Part shown: positions 56,010-64,000 of the stretch, in pieces
How positions within the stretch are numbered: position 1 is the first letter of the stretch
Layout of the letters: each line of letters begins with the position of its first letter
Source of the DNA: Mucilaginibacter saanensis
Lineage (GTDB): Bacteria; Bacteroidota; Bacteroidia; Sphingobacteriales; Sphingobacteriaceae
Reading direction: 5' to 3'
Length of the DNA: 64,000 nt
NCBI RefSeq assembly: GCF_014200575.1
Contig: NZ_JACHBZ010000012.1
Coordinates: 1-64,000, forward strand
Notes under the pieces: generated by a model
What the model was told of the DNA's origin: nothing
What the model saw: the letters and a program-made list of their open reading frames with translations, nothing else
The model's database searches: none
Translations under genes and position numbers: made by a program

Positions 56010-56205
56010 ATAAATTTAAACTTCTGGTTATTATTACGGTTCTGTGTCAATTATTAATTGTTAATAGGGGATTTGCCAATATTTGTGATTTTATGTCATT
56101 TTCTAAATTGTAATGCATAATTTTTACTATAAATTATAAATAATGTAATTCATTATAAAAAAGTGACGCCCGTCACTTTTTTACTCTTGGTTAAGCCTGA
56201 TTTTT

Positions 56206-57747
56206 ATGTCATCAAAACTTTATCAAAATATTTTTAAGCTTATGCCAGAAAATATTAATAAAAAGATTGTTGAATGGGATTTTGAGGTGGCAAACCAACC
56301 TGTAGCAATGCTTGCTTATTGGGACAGGAATTTGATATGCCGTTATGCTAATCAAGCTTATGTGGAGTGGTTTGGCAAAAGTCCTGATGAGATAATTGAT
56401 AAAATAAAGATGCCGGATTTGTTTGGAGATTTGTTTTCAAAGAGCCTGCCATATATTATTGACGTATTGGAAGGTAAAGTTCAACGATTTGAACGCAGTA
56501 TTAAAATCCTATCCGGCGAGGTACGAAAAGTAATTACCACCTACAGCCCTGATTATGCGAATGGAAAAGTTAGAGGTTTTTTTGTTCACGTGCAGGATAT
56601 CACCGACCTTAAAAGTAAACCGCCCGTTAGCCAGTTAAATAGTTTTCATGACTATGAGAACAACCTGCATTTTGGCCAAAAAATACTCGATGAGGTTGTA
56701 AATACGTTGAAGGGATGCTTATTAACCGGTTTTCCGGGAATCACAAAACTTGCAAAATTGCATTTTATTTCAGAATCAAAGCTAAAAAGGGACTTTAAGG
56801 CTAAATTCAAAATAGGTATTTTTTCATATTACAGAAACCTGCAAATGCAGCTGGCTGAAAAATACCTGGAAGAAAAAGAATGCAGTAAGAAACAGCTTGC
56901 GGCTATACTCAATTTCTCTAATCCTTCAAATTTTTCGGCTTGTTATAAGAAATATCAAGATACCAAAAGCGTTGATGACCTTGATGAAAATGATCAGCAG
57001 GAAACTGACGAAAGGTATAAAACATTTATAGCGCAAGCCCCTTTTGCCATAGCCATGGTTGATACAGATATGCGGTATCTGGCGTTTTCAGGCAAGTGGC
57101 TAACTGATTATGATTACCAGGCAGATAAATTGATAGGTACTGTACATGAGCATATTTTTCCGGAGCTAAAATCAAAGTTGAAAGATGTTTACAGATCGTC
57201 ATTAAACGGCGAGGTAAATAAATGCGATGAAGAACTTGTTGAAAAGGCAGACGGCTCTGTAGTATGGATCAGGTGGGATATAAGGCCCTGGTATAATTAT
57301 AAAAATGTTATTGGAGGGCTGTTAATCTGCACCGAAGATATCTCTGTTTTAAAGCAAAAATATCAGGAAAATAATAAGATATCTGAAATTTTTAAAAAAG
57401 CCAATGAAATAGCCGGCATCGGAACATGGAAACGGGATTTTAAAAATAATGAGGCTGCCTGGAGCAATATAACTAAAGAAATGTTGGAATTGCCGGAAAG
57501 TTTTGAACCCGGAGCAGATTTAGCTTTTGATTTTTACCAGGCAGGAAACAGTCGGAATTTGGTAAAAAAGGCATTTACGGATGCATTTGAAAAAGGTTGG
57601 CCATTTGATATCGAGGCAAACTTAGTTACAGCCAAAGGGAACTTAAAACGGGTAAGGGTAATAGGGTATCCCGAGTTTATACATGGTGTATGTGAAAAAA
57701 TAGAAGGTATATTTCAGGATATTTCCAATATGCCCAAGGTGAAATAG
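56206..57747 (+). CDS. PAS-AraC-PAS-PAS regulator
   Basis: This is a 513-residue soluble protein with a PAS domain (about 25-135, ending VHVQDITDLK), an AraC-type helix-turn-helix domain in the middle (about 165-255; FPGITKLAKLHFISESKLKRDF and KKQLAAILNFSNPSNFSACYKKY), then two more PAS domains (about 268-390, ending LICTEDISVLKQ, and 395-510, ending IEGIFQDISNM). There is no kinase or receiver domain, so ligand sensing by PAS must act directly on DNA binding. The central position of the DNA-binding domain is unusual, since it is nearly always terminal. Single gene; target unknown, but the divergent MFS gene and the inverted repeat at its own start are candidates. Confidence 0.88.
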   Translation: MSSKLYQNIFKLMPENINKKIVEWDFEVANQPVAMLAYWDRNLICRYANQAYVEWFGKSPDEIIDKIKMPDLFGDLFSKSLPYIIDVLEGKVQRFERSIKILSGEVRKVITTYSPDYANGKVRGFFVHVQDITDLKSKPPVSQLNSFHDYENNLHFGQKILDEVVNTLKGCLLTGFPGITKLAKLHFISESKLKRDFKAKFKIGIFSYYRNLQMQLAEKYLEEKECSKKQLAAILNFSNPSNFSACYKKYQDTKSVDDLDENDQQETDERYKTFIAQAPFAIAMVDTDMRYLAFSGKWLTDYDYQADKLIGTVHEHIFPELKSKLKDVYRSSLNGEVNKCDEELVEKADGSVVWIRWDIRPWYNYKNVIGGLLICTEDISVLKQKYQENNKISEIFKKANEIAGIGTWKRDFKNNEAAWSNITKEMLELPESFEPGADLAFDFYQAGNSRNLVKKAFTDAFEKGWPFDIEANLVTAKGNLKRVRVIGYPEFIHGVCEKIEGIFQDISNMPKVK

Positions 57748-58229
57748 ATATTGTACCTGATGATATTTTACCTTGATTTGGAAGTTGTTATTTTTTTATC
57801 GTAAATTACCTTTCCAATTATCATTAAGCCAATTATAAATATTACAGATTTTAACTATAAGATGCAAAGTTGGGCTTATGTGGGTGCATATTGGTCTTTT
57901 ATGAGTGTTTTTTCTGAATTTGTAAATTGTAAGTTTGTTTATATCAATTAGTTATATCCCTATTCGTTAAGATAATATCTTGGCGATAATATATTAGCCG
58001 ATAAGAAATTTGCTTCCATGCGGAAACGTGGATTTATATAATAAAAATGAATCGCCTTGTAGCCTCTGCAATATCAGTTACAAGACAGAATACATTATCA
58101 CAGTATTGTGTTTGAGCTATTAAATTTGGCTCATGGAATTTTTGGAGATTCAATATTTTATTTACTATATAAGTTAAAAAATTGAAAGCAACCTGAACCT
58201 GAACTTTAATTTATTATCACAAGCTGATT
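57748..58229. other. Non-coding spacer
   Basis: A 482-base A/T-rich gap between two plus-strand regulator genes. I find no gene, RNA signature or clear repeat. It must contain the promoter of the REC-Crp gene. Confidence 0.5.
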
Positions 58230-59282
58230 ATGAACGAATGTATACTTATCATTGATGACGAAGCCCTAATGAGGAGCATTGCGGCTAAAATGTTAAAAAA
58301 TGCAGGCTATGACGTAATACAAGCAGATAACGGCAAAACCGGGATTAGCATGGCCTCACAAATGAAACCCGACCTGATATTGTGCGATATCATGATGCCG
58401 GAGTTAGATGGCTTTGATGTGTTGCAATCACTAAACAAAAACCAGGAAACAGCAATTATCCCCTTTATTTTTTTAACAGCCAGAACAGAGCGGGTAGATT
58501 TTAGGAAAGGGATGGAAATGGGGGCCGATGACTATATCATCAAACCATTTAATCATAGCGAACTGCTAAATGCAATTCAGGGCAGGTTAAAGAAAAACGA
58601 GATCCGGAAAGTTTCATTCACCAAGGCATTGCAAAATCTGGATAATCTTGCAAACAGTTCAAAGGACGAAAAAGCAGAATTAAAAGCCCTGATAGCGAGC
58701 CGGAAAATACGCCACGTAAAAAAGAAGCAGATACTGTACTACGATGGTGACCAGCCAATGGGTATATACCTGATACTTGATGGTTGCATTAAAACAATAA
58801 AATTTTCTGATGATGGCCGCGAGTTTATGACTGGCCTATACAAAACTGATAATTATTTAGGTGTAAATGCCCTGTTGCTAAACGAAGCGTTTAAAGAAAC
58901 TGCCATAGCGGTAGAAGACGCCACCGTATGCCTGTTACCAAAAGATATAATTTTATCGCTCCTCACAAGGTATCCGGCTATTAGCCAGCAGTTTTTAAGA
59001 ATGCTGTCCAATAATATAGCAGAAAAGGAAGATCAGATGTTAGAGTTGGCCTATAATTCTGTAAGGAAACGTTTAGCGCAGGTACTGTTGCGCCTCAACA
59101 AACAATCAGACGATCCCCGGTTGTTGAAAATATCCCGGGAAGAGCTGGCAGGCATGGCTGGTATGGCTATGGAAACAGTTAGCCGTACTTTAACAAATTT
59201 TAAAGATGAAGGACTGATAGATAAAAAAAGCGGCCATATTACCATACTTGAACTAAACCGGCTCGAAAAAATAAAAAACTAA
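58230..59282 (+). CDS. Response regulator fused to Crp/Fnr-type DNA-binding domain
   Basis: This 350-residue cytosolic regulator has a receiver domain (1-120) with the acidic pair D9/D10, phospho-acceptor D53 (LCDIMMP), T83 and K105, a linker helix, a cyclic-nucleotide-binding-like beta barrel (about 150-255; QILYYDGDQPMGIYLILDGCIKTI) and a Crp-type winged helix (about 270-345; SREELAGMAGMAMETVSRTLTNFKDEGLI). The helix-turn-helix recognition element METVSRTL closely matches Crp/Fnr, so TGTGA-type half-sites are expected. The four-cysteine Fnr iron-sulphur motif is absent. It combines phosphorylation control with a second ligand input. No partner kinase is adjacent. Confidence 0.93.
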   Translation: MNECILIIDDEALMRSIAAKMLKNAGYDVIQADNGKTGISMASQMKPDLILCDIMMPELDGFDVLQSLNKNQETAIIPFIFLTARTERVDFRKGMEMGADDYIIKPFNHSELLNAIQGRLKKNEIRKVSFTKALQNLDNLANSSKDEKAELKALIASRKIRHVKKKQILYYDGDQPMGIYLILDGCIKTIKFSDDGREFMTGLYKTDNYLGVNALLLNEAFKETAIAVEDATVCLLPKDIILSLLTRYPAISQQFLRMLSNNIAEKEDQMLELAYNSVRKRLAQVLLRLNKQSDDPRLLKISREELAGMAGMAMETVSRTLTNFKDEGLIDKKSGHITILELNRLEKIKN

Positions 59283-59309
59283 TGAACAAGGCTCCCTATT
59301 GTTCATTAG
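59279..59309 (+). terminator. Hairpin overlapping the REC-Crp stop codon
   Basis: CTAATGAACAA and TTGTTCATTAG form a perfect 11-bp stem with a 9-nt loop starting at the stop codon. There is no T tract, so it may protect the 3' end rather than terminate. Confidence 0.45.
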
Positions 59310-59731
59310 CCGTATAATATGCAGATAGTTTACCTGTCCCTGATAAACTGATGAAAAACACATAACATTTTATAGTATTGTCTGTAACCGGCACCCATCA
59401 ACAGGTAGCAAGAATATATGCTGATTTATTGATGCAGTATAAAATATAATGGATTAAATATTAAAGCCCTGTATTTTTTGTCGTCTTTAATAGCTGCTTG
59501 GTCTGGAAATTTTACTGCTGTGTAAGGCAATTATTGCCTATTGTGATAAATCTCATTAATTATTGTGACAATGGTCACGATAAAGCCAGTAGCTACTCAC
59601 GATATTTATCAATGCAACCAGCAGCTATCCGATCACTGAAAGCCGTATAGTTTAAATCTATTTAGTTTTTCCGTTCTATTAATAAAATTGATATTTAATA
59701 ATATAAAAATTCATACAAAAAAATAAAGCTT
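59310..59731. other. Long upstream region of glmS
   Basis: No gene is visible in these 422 bases. They hold the two Crp-like boxes listed separately and an A/T-rich stretch directly before glmS. I see no conserved glmS ribozyme core (that riboswitch is known from Firmicutes). Confidence 0.45.
59542..59579. promoter_or_regulatory. Two Crp/Fnr-like boxes upstream of glmS
   Basis: TGTGA-CAATGG-TCACG (59564-59579) matches the Crp consensus TGTGA-N6-TCACA at nine of ten positions. TGTGA-TAAATC-TCATT (59542-59557) matches it less well. Their centres are 22 bp apart, two helical turns, so two dimers could bind the same face. The gene just upstream encodes a protein with a Crp-type recognition helix. 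Confidence 0.5.
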
Positions 59732-61570
59732 ATGTGTGGAATAGTAGGTTATATTGGGTTTCGCGATGCCTGGCCCATAGTTATCAAAGGTTTAAAAAGG
59801 TTAGAGTATCGCGGATATGACAGTGCTGGTATTGCCATTATCAACAACAATGGTTTCAGCATTTATAAGAAAGCCGGAAAAGTTTCGGTTCTGGAAAGCT
59901 TTACCGAAGATAAGGACCGTACCGGCACCATCGCTATGGGGCATACCCGTTGGGCAACGCATGGAGCGCCGTCTGATGTTAACTCCCATCCGCACAGTTC
60001 AAATGACCAGCGTTTACACATTATTCATAATGGCATCATTGAAAATTATGGCACGCTTAAAGAGGAGTTGATTAATCGCGGACATGAGTTTAAAAGCGAT
60101 ACCGATACCGAGGTTTTAATTCATTTGATTGAGGAAGTGCAGCGAATGGAGCAAACGGATTTATTGGAGGCCGTGCGTGTGGCTTTAAATTCAGTAATAG
60201 GTGCCTATGCCATTGTAATTATGGATAGGGAAAACCCGGGGCAATTAATTGCCGCAAGAAAAGGAAGCCCGCTGGTGATCGGTGTTGGGGACAGCGAATA
60301 TTTTATCGCGTCAGATGCAACCCCAATTGTTGAATACATTAAAAATGTAATTTATTTAAAGGATAACGAAATAGCGCTGGTAAAACGCGAGGGCCTGTTA
60401 GTTAAACGGCTGGACAATGTGATTCAGACGCCGATGGTACAGGAACTGGAATTAAAGCTGGAAGAACTTGAAAAAGGCGGCTTTGAGCATTATATGCTAA
60501 AGGAGATTTATGAGCAGCCACGATCTATAAGGGATTGTATGCGCGGGCGTATTAATCCTGAAGCCGGCCGTATTGAATTGGGTGGTATTAAAGAGTATGC
60601 CGATAAGCTAAAAAATGTTGAACGGATAGTGATTATAGCCTGTGGCACATCATGGCACGCTGGTTTGGCGGGGGAGTATTTAATTGAGGAGTATGCCCGC
60701 GTGCCGGTGGAGGTGGAGTACGCTTCGGAATTCAGATACCGCAATCCCATTATTACCGAAAAGGATGTGGTTATTGCCATATCCCAGTCTGGCGAAACCG
60801 CTGATACCATGGCGGCAATTGAGATAGCGAAAGATAAGGGGGCAACAATTTTTGGTATTTGCAACGTTGTTGGTGCATCAATACCGCGGGTTACTCATGC
60901 CGGTGTTTATACCCATGCCGGGCCCGAAATTGGTGTGGCATCAACCAAGGCATTTACGGCGCAGGTAACCGTTTTAACGTTGGTGGCTTTTTATATTGCG
61001 CAACAGCGCGGTACGTTAACTACATCAAAATTAACCAGCCTTTTAACCGAACTGAACAGCATACCGCAAAAAATACAAACCGTTTTGGCCGCCGATAATT
61101 TAATTGAAAACATTGCTGCCAAGGTTAAGGATTCCAGGAATTGTTTGTTTTTAGGGCGTGGCAGTGGCTTTCCGGTGGCGTTAGAAGGCGCTTTGAAGCT
61201 TAAGGAGATCTCCTACATTCATGCAGAGGGGTACCCGGCCGCCGAAATGAAACATGGGCCTATTGCTTTGATCGACGAAAAAATGCCGGTAGTGTTTATT
61301 GCTACCAAAAACTCCTCGTATGAAAAAGTGGTGAGTAACATACAGGAAGTAAAGGCACGTAAGGGGATTGTTATAGCTATAGTAACAAAAGGCGATACCG
61401 AAGTTAAAAAGATGGTTGATTATTGTATTGAAATACCCGATGCCGATGAAGCCTTTTTACCGCTCCTGGCAACTATTCCGCTGCAATTATTGTCATACCA
61501 TATTGCGGTAATGCGCGGTTGTAATGTTGATCAGCCACGTAATCTTGCCAAATCGGTAACTGTTGAATAA
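59732..61570 (+). CDS. glmS: Glutamine-fructose-6-phosphate aminotransferase
   Basis: This 612-residue enzyme makes glucosamine-6-phosphate from fructose-6-phosphate and glutamine, the first step to UDP-GlcNAc for peptidoglycan and surface glycans. The N-terminal glutaminase has the nucleophile Cys2 (MCGIVGYIG), RGYDSAGIA and GHTRWATHG. Two SIS isomerase domains follow (about 290-430 with CGTSWHAG and SQSGETADT; about 460-600 with GRGSGFPVALEGALKLKEISY). The C-terminus ends in PRNLAKSVTVE, the family hallmark. Length (about 610) is normal. It has its own strong terminator and lies directly before an exopolysaccharide operon. Confidence 0.98.
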   Translation: MCGIVGYIGFRDAWPIVIKGLKRLEYRGYDSAGIAIINNNGFSIYKKAGKVSVLESFTEDKDRTGTIAMGHTRWATHGAPSDVNSHPHSSNDQRLHIIHNGIIENYGTLKEELINRGHEFKSDTDTEVLIHLIEEVQRMEQTDLLEAVRVALNSVIGAYAIVIMDRENPGQLIAARKGSPLVIGVGDSEYFIASDATPIVEYIKNVIYLKDNEIALVKREGLLVKRLDNVIQTPMVQELELKLEELEKGGFEHYMLKEIYEQPRSIRDCMRGRINPEAGRIELGGIKEYADKLKNVERIVIIACGTSWHAGLAGEYLIEEYARVPVEVEYASEFRYRNPIITEKDVVIAISQSGETADTMAAIEIAKDKGATIFGICNVVGASIPRVTHAGVYTHAGPEIGVASTKAFTAQVTVLTLVAFYIAQQRGTLTTSKLTSLLTELNSIPQKIQTVLAADNLIENIAAKVKDSRNCLFLGRGSGFPVALEGALKLKEISYIHAEGYPAAEMKHGPIALIDEKMPVVFIATKNSSYEKVVSNIQEVKARKGIVIAIVTKGDTEVKKMVDYCIEIPDADEAFLPLLATIPLQLLSYHIAVMRGCNVDQPRNLAKSVTVE

Positions 61571-61596
61571 TTAAAAAAGAACGTTATAAACTTTGT

Positions 61597-61635
61597 AAAA
61601 AAGGCCAGGGATCTGTCAGATCCCCGGCCTTTTTT
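61597..61635 (+). terminator. Terminator of glmS
   Basis: AAAAAAGGCC-GGGATCT and AGATCCC-GGCCTTTTTT form a long stem with one mismatch and a 3-nt loop, ending in a T tract. Confidence 0.9.
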
Positions 61636-62086
61636 GGTATGCGGCAAAGTTTTATTTATTGCCGATAATTATTACATAATTGTTATAAAATCGACCTGGT
61701 TTTGCGCTAAATATGTTAAGGTATTATTAACAAAAATAAGTGTATAATAATCCATTAGTTAATTTTTATTCGTACATGTTGTAAGGGCTTTTTTTACTTG
61801 TTTTTAACACTGCTTTTCCTGGTCTTTTTTTACTCCTAAAACAATCATTTTACCCTTGAAATCACGAGAACCATCTGTGTTAACTTTCCATGTGAAGTTC
61901 TGATTTACACAGTTTTTTTACAGCATTTGTAAACCGCAATCATATTTCCTACACGTTTTGTGTAAAAAAATCGGGTTTGTTCACAATTTATTTTCAATTG
62001 AAAAAAAACGTATAGTATTGGTGTTCAAATAAATAGATTTGATATATCAAAACAGAGGAAATATAAACCAATTATACTTATCACTC
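61636..62086. other. Leader region of the exopolysaccharide operon
   Basis: A/T-rich, gene-free stretch of about 450 bases. TAGATTTG at 62034-62041 matches the -7 box TAnnTTTG, but a TTTG at the right -33 distance is not clear. The long leader could hold regulatory structure; I see none with confidence. Confidence 0.35.
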
Positions 62087-62848
62087 ATGATCGTAAAAAT
62101 ATTAACACGGAGTTCCATCTTACTTCTACTGGCCTTCAGCGCCTGCGCTCCAAGAAGAGATCTGGTTTACTTTAGTAATATGGCAAGTGCTACTGCAGCA
62201 AATGATATACAGAATCAAGAGGTTCATATCCGGCCTAATGATGTTATAAGTGTTTCCATGAATAGTCTTAGTCCAGAATCGAATAGTCTATTTGCTAATA
62301 GCAAAAATGCACCGTCAGGATCATCCTTAACACAAGAGGGTTTCAGGGTAAATAAAGCGGGGAATGTTCACTTACCATTAATCGGTGATTTTAAAATTGA
62401 CGGGATGACTATTGAAGAAGCCCAGGAGGGAATTGCCGGGGCTTTAAGTCATTATGTAAAAAGCCCGGCGGTTGAAGTTCAACTTATAAATTTCAAAATT
62501 ACGGTTATAGGCGAAGTCAATAAGCCATCGACATTTACTATAACTGACGAAAAAGTTAACCTGTTGGAGGCATTAGGAATGGCCGGCGATATGACGGTAT
62601 ATGGCAAAAGAGAAAACGTATTGATTATCCGTACGGAAGATAACCACAAGGTTATGAAACGCCTGAACCTGAATAAAGAGGAAACATTGAACTCTCCATA
62701 TTTTAACCTGAGGCAAAATGATATTGTTTACGTAGAGCCCGACCGGTCAAAAGCGTTAGAGTTTAGTTCAAATACCCGCATACTACCTATTGTAATTGCC
62801 TCCATATCGGCCGCAGCAGTTTTGGCGGCTGTATTACTACGGAGATAA
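62087..62848 (+). CDS. Polysaccharide export outer-membrane lipoprotein (Wza-like)
   Basis: Counted from the ATG at 62087 (a TTG at 62039 is an unlikely start), this is a 253-residue lipoprotein with signal and lipobox (LLLAFSAC). It has a polysaccharide-export domain (about 45-135; IRPNDVISVSMNS, VNKAGNVHLPLIGDFKI, YVKSPAVEVQL) and a following SLBB-type domain (ITVIGEVNKPSTFTI, NLLEALGMAGDM). The C-terminus has one hydrophobic helix (ILPIVIASISAAAVLAAVLL) that may cross the outer membrane. It forms the export pore with the Wzc-like protein 20 bp downstream. Confidence 0.94.
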   Translation: MIVKILTRSSILLLLAFSACAPRRDLVYFSNMASATAANDIQNQEVHIRPNDVISVSMNSLSPESNSLFANSKNAPSGSSLTQEGFRVNKAGNVHLPLIGDFKIDGMTIEEAQEGIAGALSHYVKSPAVEVQLINFKITVIGEVNKPSTFTITDEKVNLLEALGMAGDMTVYGKRENVLIIRTEDNHKVMKRLNLNKEETLNSPYFNLRQNDIVYVEPDRSKALEFSSNTRILPIVIASISAAAVLAAVLLRR

Positions 62849-62868
62849 AGATCAATAAACCATTGCCA

Positions 62869-64000
62869 ATGTTAAAAACTGATGTTATGGACACAAATTT
62901 TATTTCTAAATCTGCTACACGTACTGATAATTTTATGGATAAAGTTATGCCATATATAAAGCGTTGGTATTTGTTTTTAATAACACTGATTGTTTGTCTG
63001 GGCACTGTTTGGCTTTACTTAAGCTACGCAACACCGCAATACAAAATAACCAGCACACTACTTATCCCCGACGATAAAAAAGGCGATGGTATTTTGAAGG
63101 CTACTGCTTTTAGTGATCTTAACATGTTTCAGGAAACTAAAACGGTAGATAATGAAATGGAAATTCTGCGTTCACGCGACCTCATATACAGAACATTGAA
63201 GAGCCTTAACCAGGAAATTGCTTATTTTGATATGAGCGGTTTTAAACCTACCGAGCTGTATGGCGATGAGGTGCCGTTTAAAGTATCAATTGTAAAACTG
63301 GGTAAGCTGGCCTATGTAAGAAAGCTACAGTTAAAAAATTTATCAGCCGGCAGGTATCTGTTGCAGGACGGAAAGCTGGCCTGGATCTATCGCTATGGGC
63401 AAACCGTTAACCATCATGACTATGAATTTAAGGTAACCAAAGGGCCTGCATTTTCAAGCGTGTTGCCGGTGATTGGCATACAATTTAAAAACTTATACCA
63501 GCTTGCCGCTGCTTACAGTGCCGGAAAGTTGAACGTTAACCCGGTAGTAAAAGAGTCAAACACTATTATTTTGAGCCTGGTGGATGCGGTGCCTGAGCGT
63601 GGGGTTGATATCCTGACAAACATCATCAATACCTATAATGTTGAGAGTGTACAGAAAAAAAATGTAATGGCTGTTAACACCATTTTGTTTATTGACAAAC
63701 GCTTAAAAGCCATGGAGGAAGATCTTTCCTCGGCCGAGGGTGGGATAGAGGCATACAAACAACAAAACGGAACAGTTGATGCCAGTACCGATGCCCAGCT
63801 CAGCGTAACAAAATCTGCAGAGTATAACCAGTTGCTTGAGGCATCAAACGTGCAGCTGGGTATAGTAAAATCAATGGAGAATTATTTGAGCAGCTCTAAT
63901 AATCAGTTTAGCGTGGTACCCAGCAGCATGGGGTTAAAAGATCCCGTGCTGAACAGTTTAATAAGCCGTTTTAATGATTTGCAACTGGAAAGAAACCGGA
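62869..64000 (+). CDS. Wzc-like chain-length/tyrosine kinase protein (partial, cut by window end)
   Basis: The reading frame from the ATG at 62869 is open to the end of the window (377 codons seen). It begins with a short cytosolic part, a membrane helix (about 35-55, RWYLFLITLIVCLGTVWLYL), then a Wzz-type periplasmic domain with TVDNEMEILRSRDLI, followed by long coiled-coil helices (FIDKRLKAMEEDLSSAE). This is the N-terminal half of a polysaccharide co-polymerase, which in Bacteroidota usually continues into a BY-kinase domain of about 750-800 residues total. Pairs with the Wza-like lipoprotein. The kinase part lies outside the window. Confidence 0.92.
   Translation, partial: MLKTDVMDTNFISKSATRTDNFMDKVMPYIKRWYLFLITLIVCLGTVWLYLSYATPQYKITSTLLIPDDKKGDGILKATAFSDLNMFQETKTVDNEMEILRSRDLIYRTLKSLNQEIAYFDMSGFKPTELYGDEVPFKVSIVKLGKLAYVRKLQLKNLSAGRYLLQDGKLAWIYRYGQTVNHHDYEFKVTKGPAFSSVLPVIGIQFKNLYQLAAAYSAGKLNVNPVVKESNTIILSLVDAVPERGVDILTNIINTYNVESVQKKNVMAVNTILFIDKRLKAMEEDLSSAEGGIEAYKQQNGTVDASTDAQLSVTKSAEYNQLLEASNVQLGIVKSMENYLSSSNNQFSVVPSSMGLKDPVLNSLISRFNDLQLERNR

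Larger units (their letters stand above)
55870..56205. other. Divergent intergenic region with two palindromes
   Basis: This A/T-rich stretch of 336 bases has no gene. It holds the two palindromes listed separately and the promoters of the divergent MFS and PAS-AraC genes. A short GTGACGCCCGTCAC inverted repeat (56162-56175) lies 30 bp before the PAS-AraC start. Confidence 0.5.

Noticed and set aside
59310..59731. glmS ribozyme upstream of glmS
   Set aside because: No conserved core was seen and the ribozyme is not typical of Bacteroidota.

Overview
The window looks like a chromosomal segment from a Bacteroidota species, most likely a Sphingobacteriaceae member close to Mucilaginibacter or Pedobacter. 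The grounds are two SusC/SusD pairs, an ECF sigma/FecR pair beside a SusC with an N-terminal STN domain, STN/CarboxypepD-type receptor heads, lipoprotein-rich gene sets, weak ribosome binding sites, and one plausible Bacteroidota-type promoter. No rRNA gene, CRISPR array or insertion sequence was seen.

Left part (1-12,060). This part is visibly richer in G+C than the rest up to about 9.6 kb. It holds a large cytosolic protein that looks like a six-hairpin glycosidase, then a stress and signalling cluster: manganese catalase, an overlapping small SH3-like protein, a DUF4142 lipoprotein, a CheB-type methylesterase, a single-domain response regulator and a 1,253-residue multi-PAS histidine kinase. 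A small frameshifted ORF and a Fic protein with a winged-helix-like N-terminus follow. Four degenerate 24-bp tandem repeats lie just upstream of fic. The part ends at a 3' fragment of tRNA-Asn followed by its terminator, which I read as the right attachment site of an integrated island whose left end lies outside the window.

Middle (12,062-54,250). After a collagen-like lipoprotein and an FtsX/MacB-type permease comes a large polysaccharide-utilization region of about 38 kb. The first module has an AraC regulator with a companion glycosidase on the minus strand, a divergent SusC/SusD, and then ten plus-strand genes: a VCBS/ASPIC lipoprotein, an RraA-like aldolase, two GH2 enzymes, a GH95-like enzyme, an enolase-superfamily dehydratase, a GH116-like enzyme with a Tat signal, an SDR dehydrogenase and an SMP-30 lactonase. 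The four cytosolic enzymes could together form an oxidative, non-phosphorylative route (dehydrogenase, lactonase, dehydratase, aldolase) for the sugar released by the exported glycosidases. The second module is set off by a decayed MscS gene. It has an ECF sigma factor and FecR, an STN-type SusC, a SusD, and exported GH28, GH92 and GH43-like enzymes.

Right part (54,253-64,000). A DHA2 drug-efflux MFS gene is followed by two palindromes like TetR operators, a PAS-AraC-PAS-PAS regulator, a REC-Crp/Fnr fusion regulator, glmS, and the start of an exopolysaccharide operon (Wza-like lipoprotein and a Wzc-like protein cut by the window end). Two Crp-like boxes lie between the Crp-type regulator and glmS, next to sugar-nucleotide and capsule functions.
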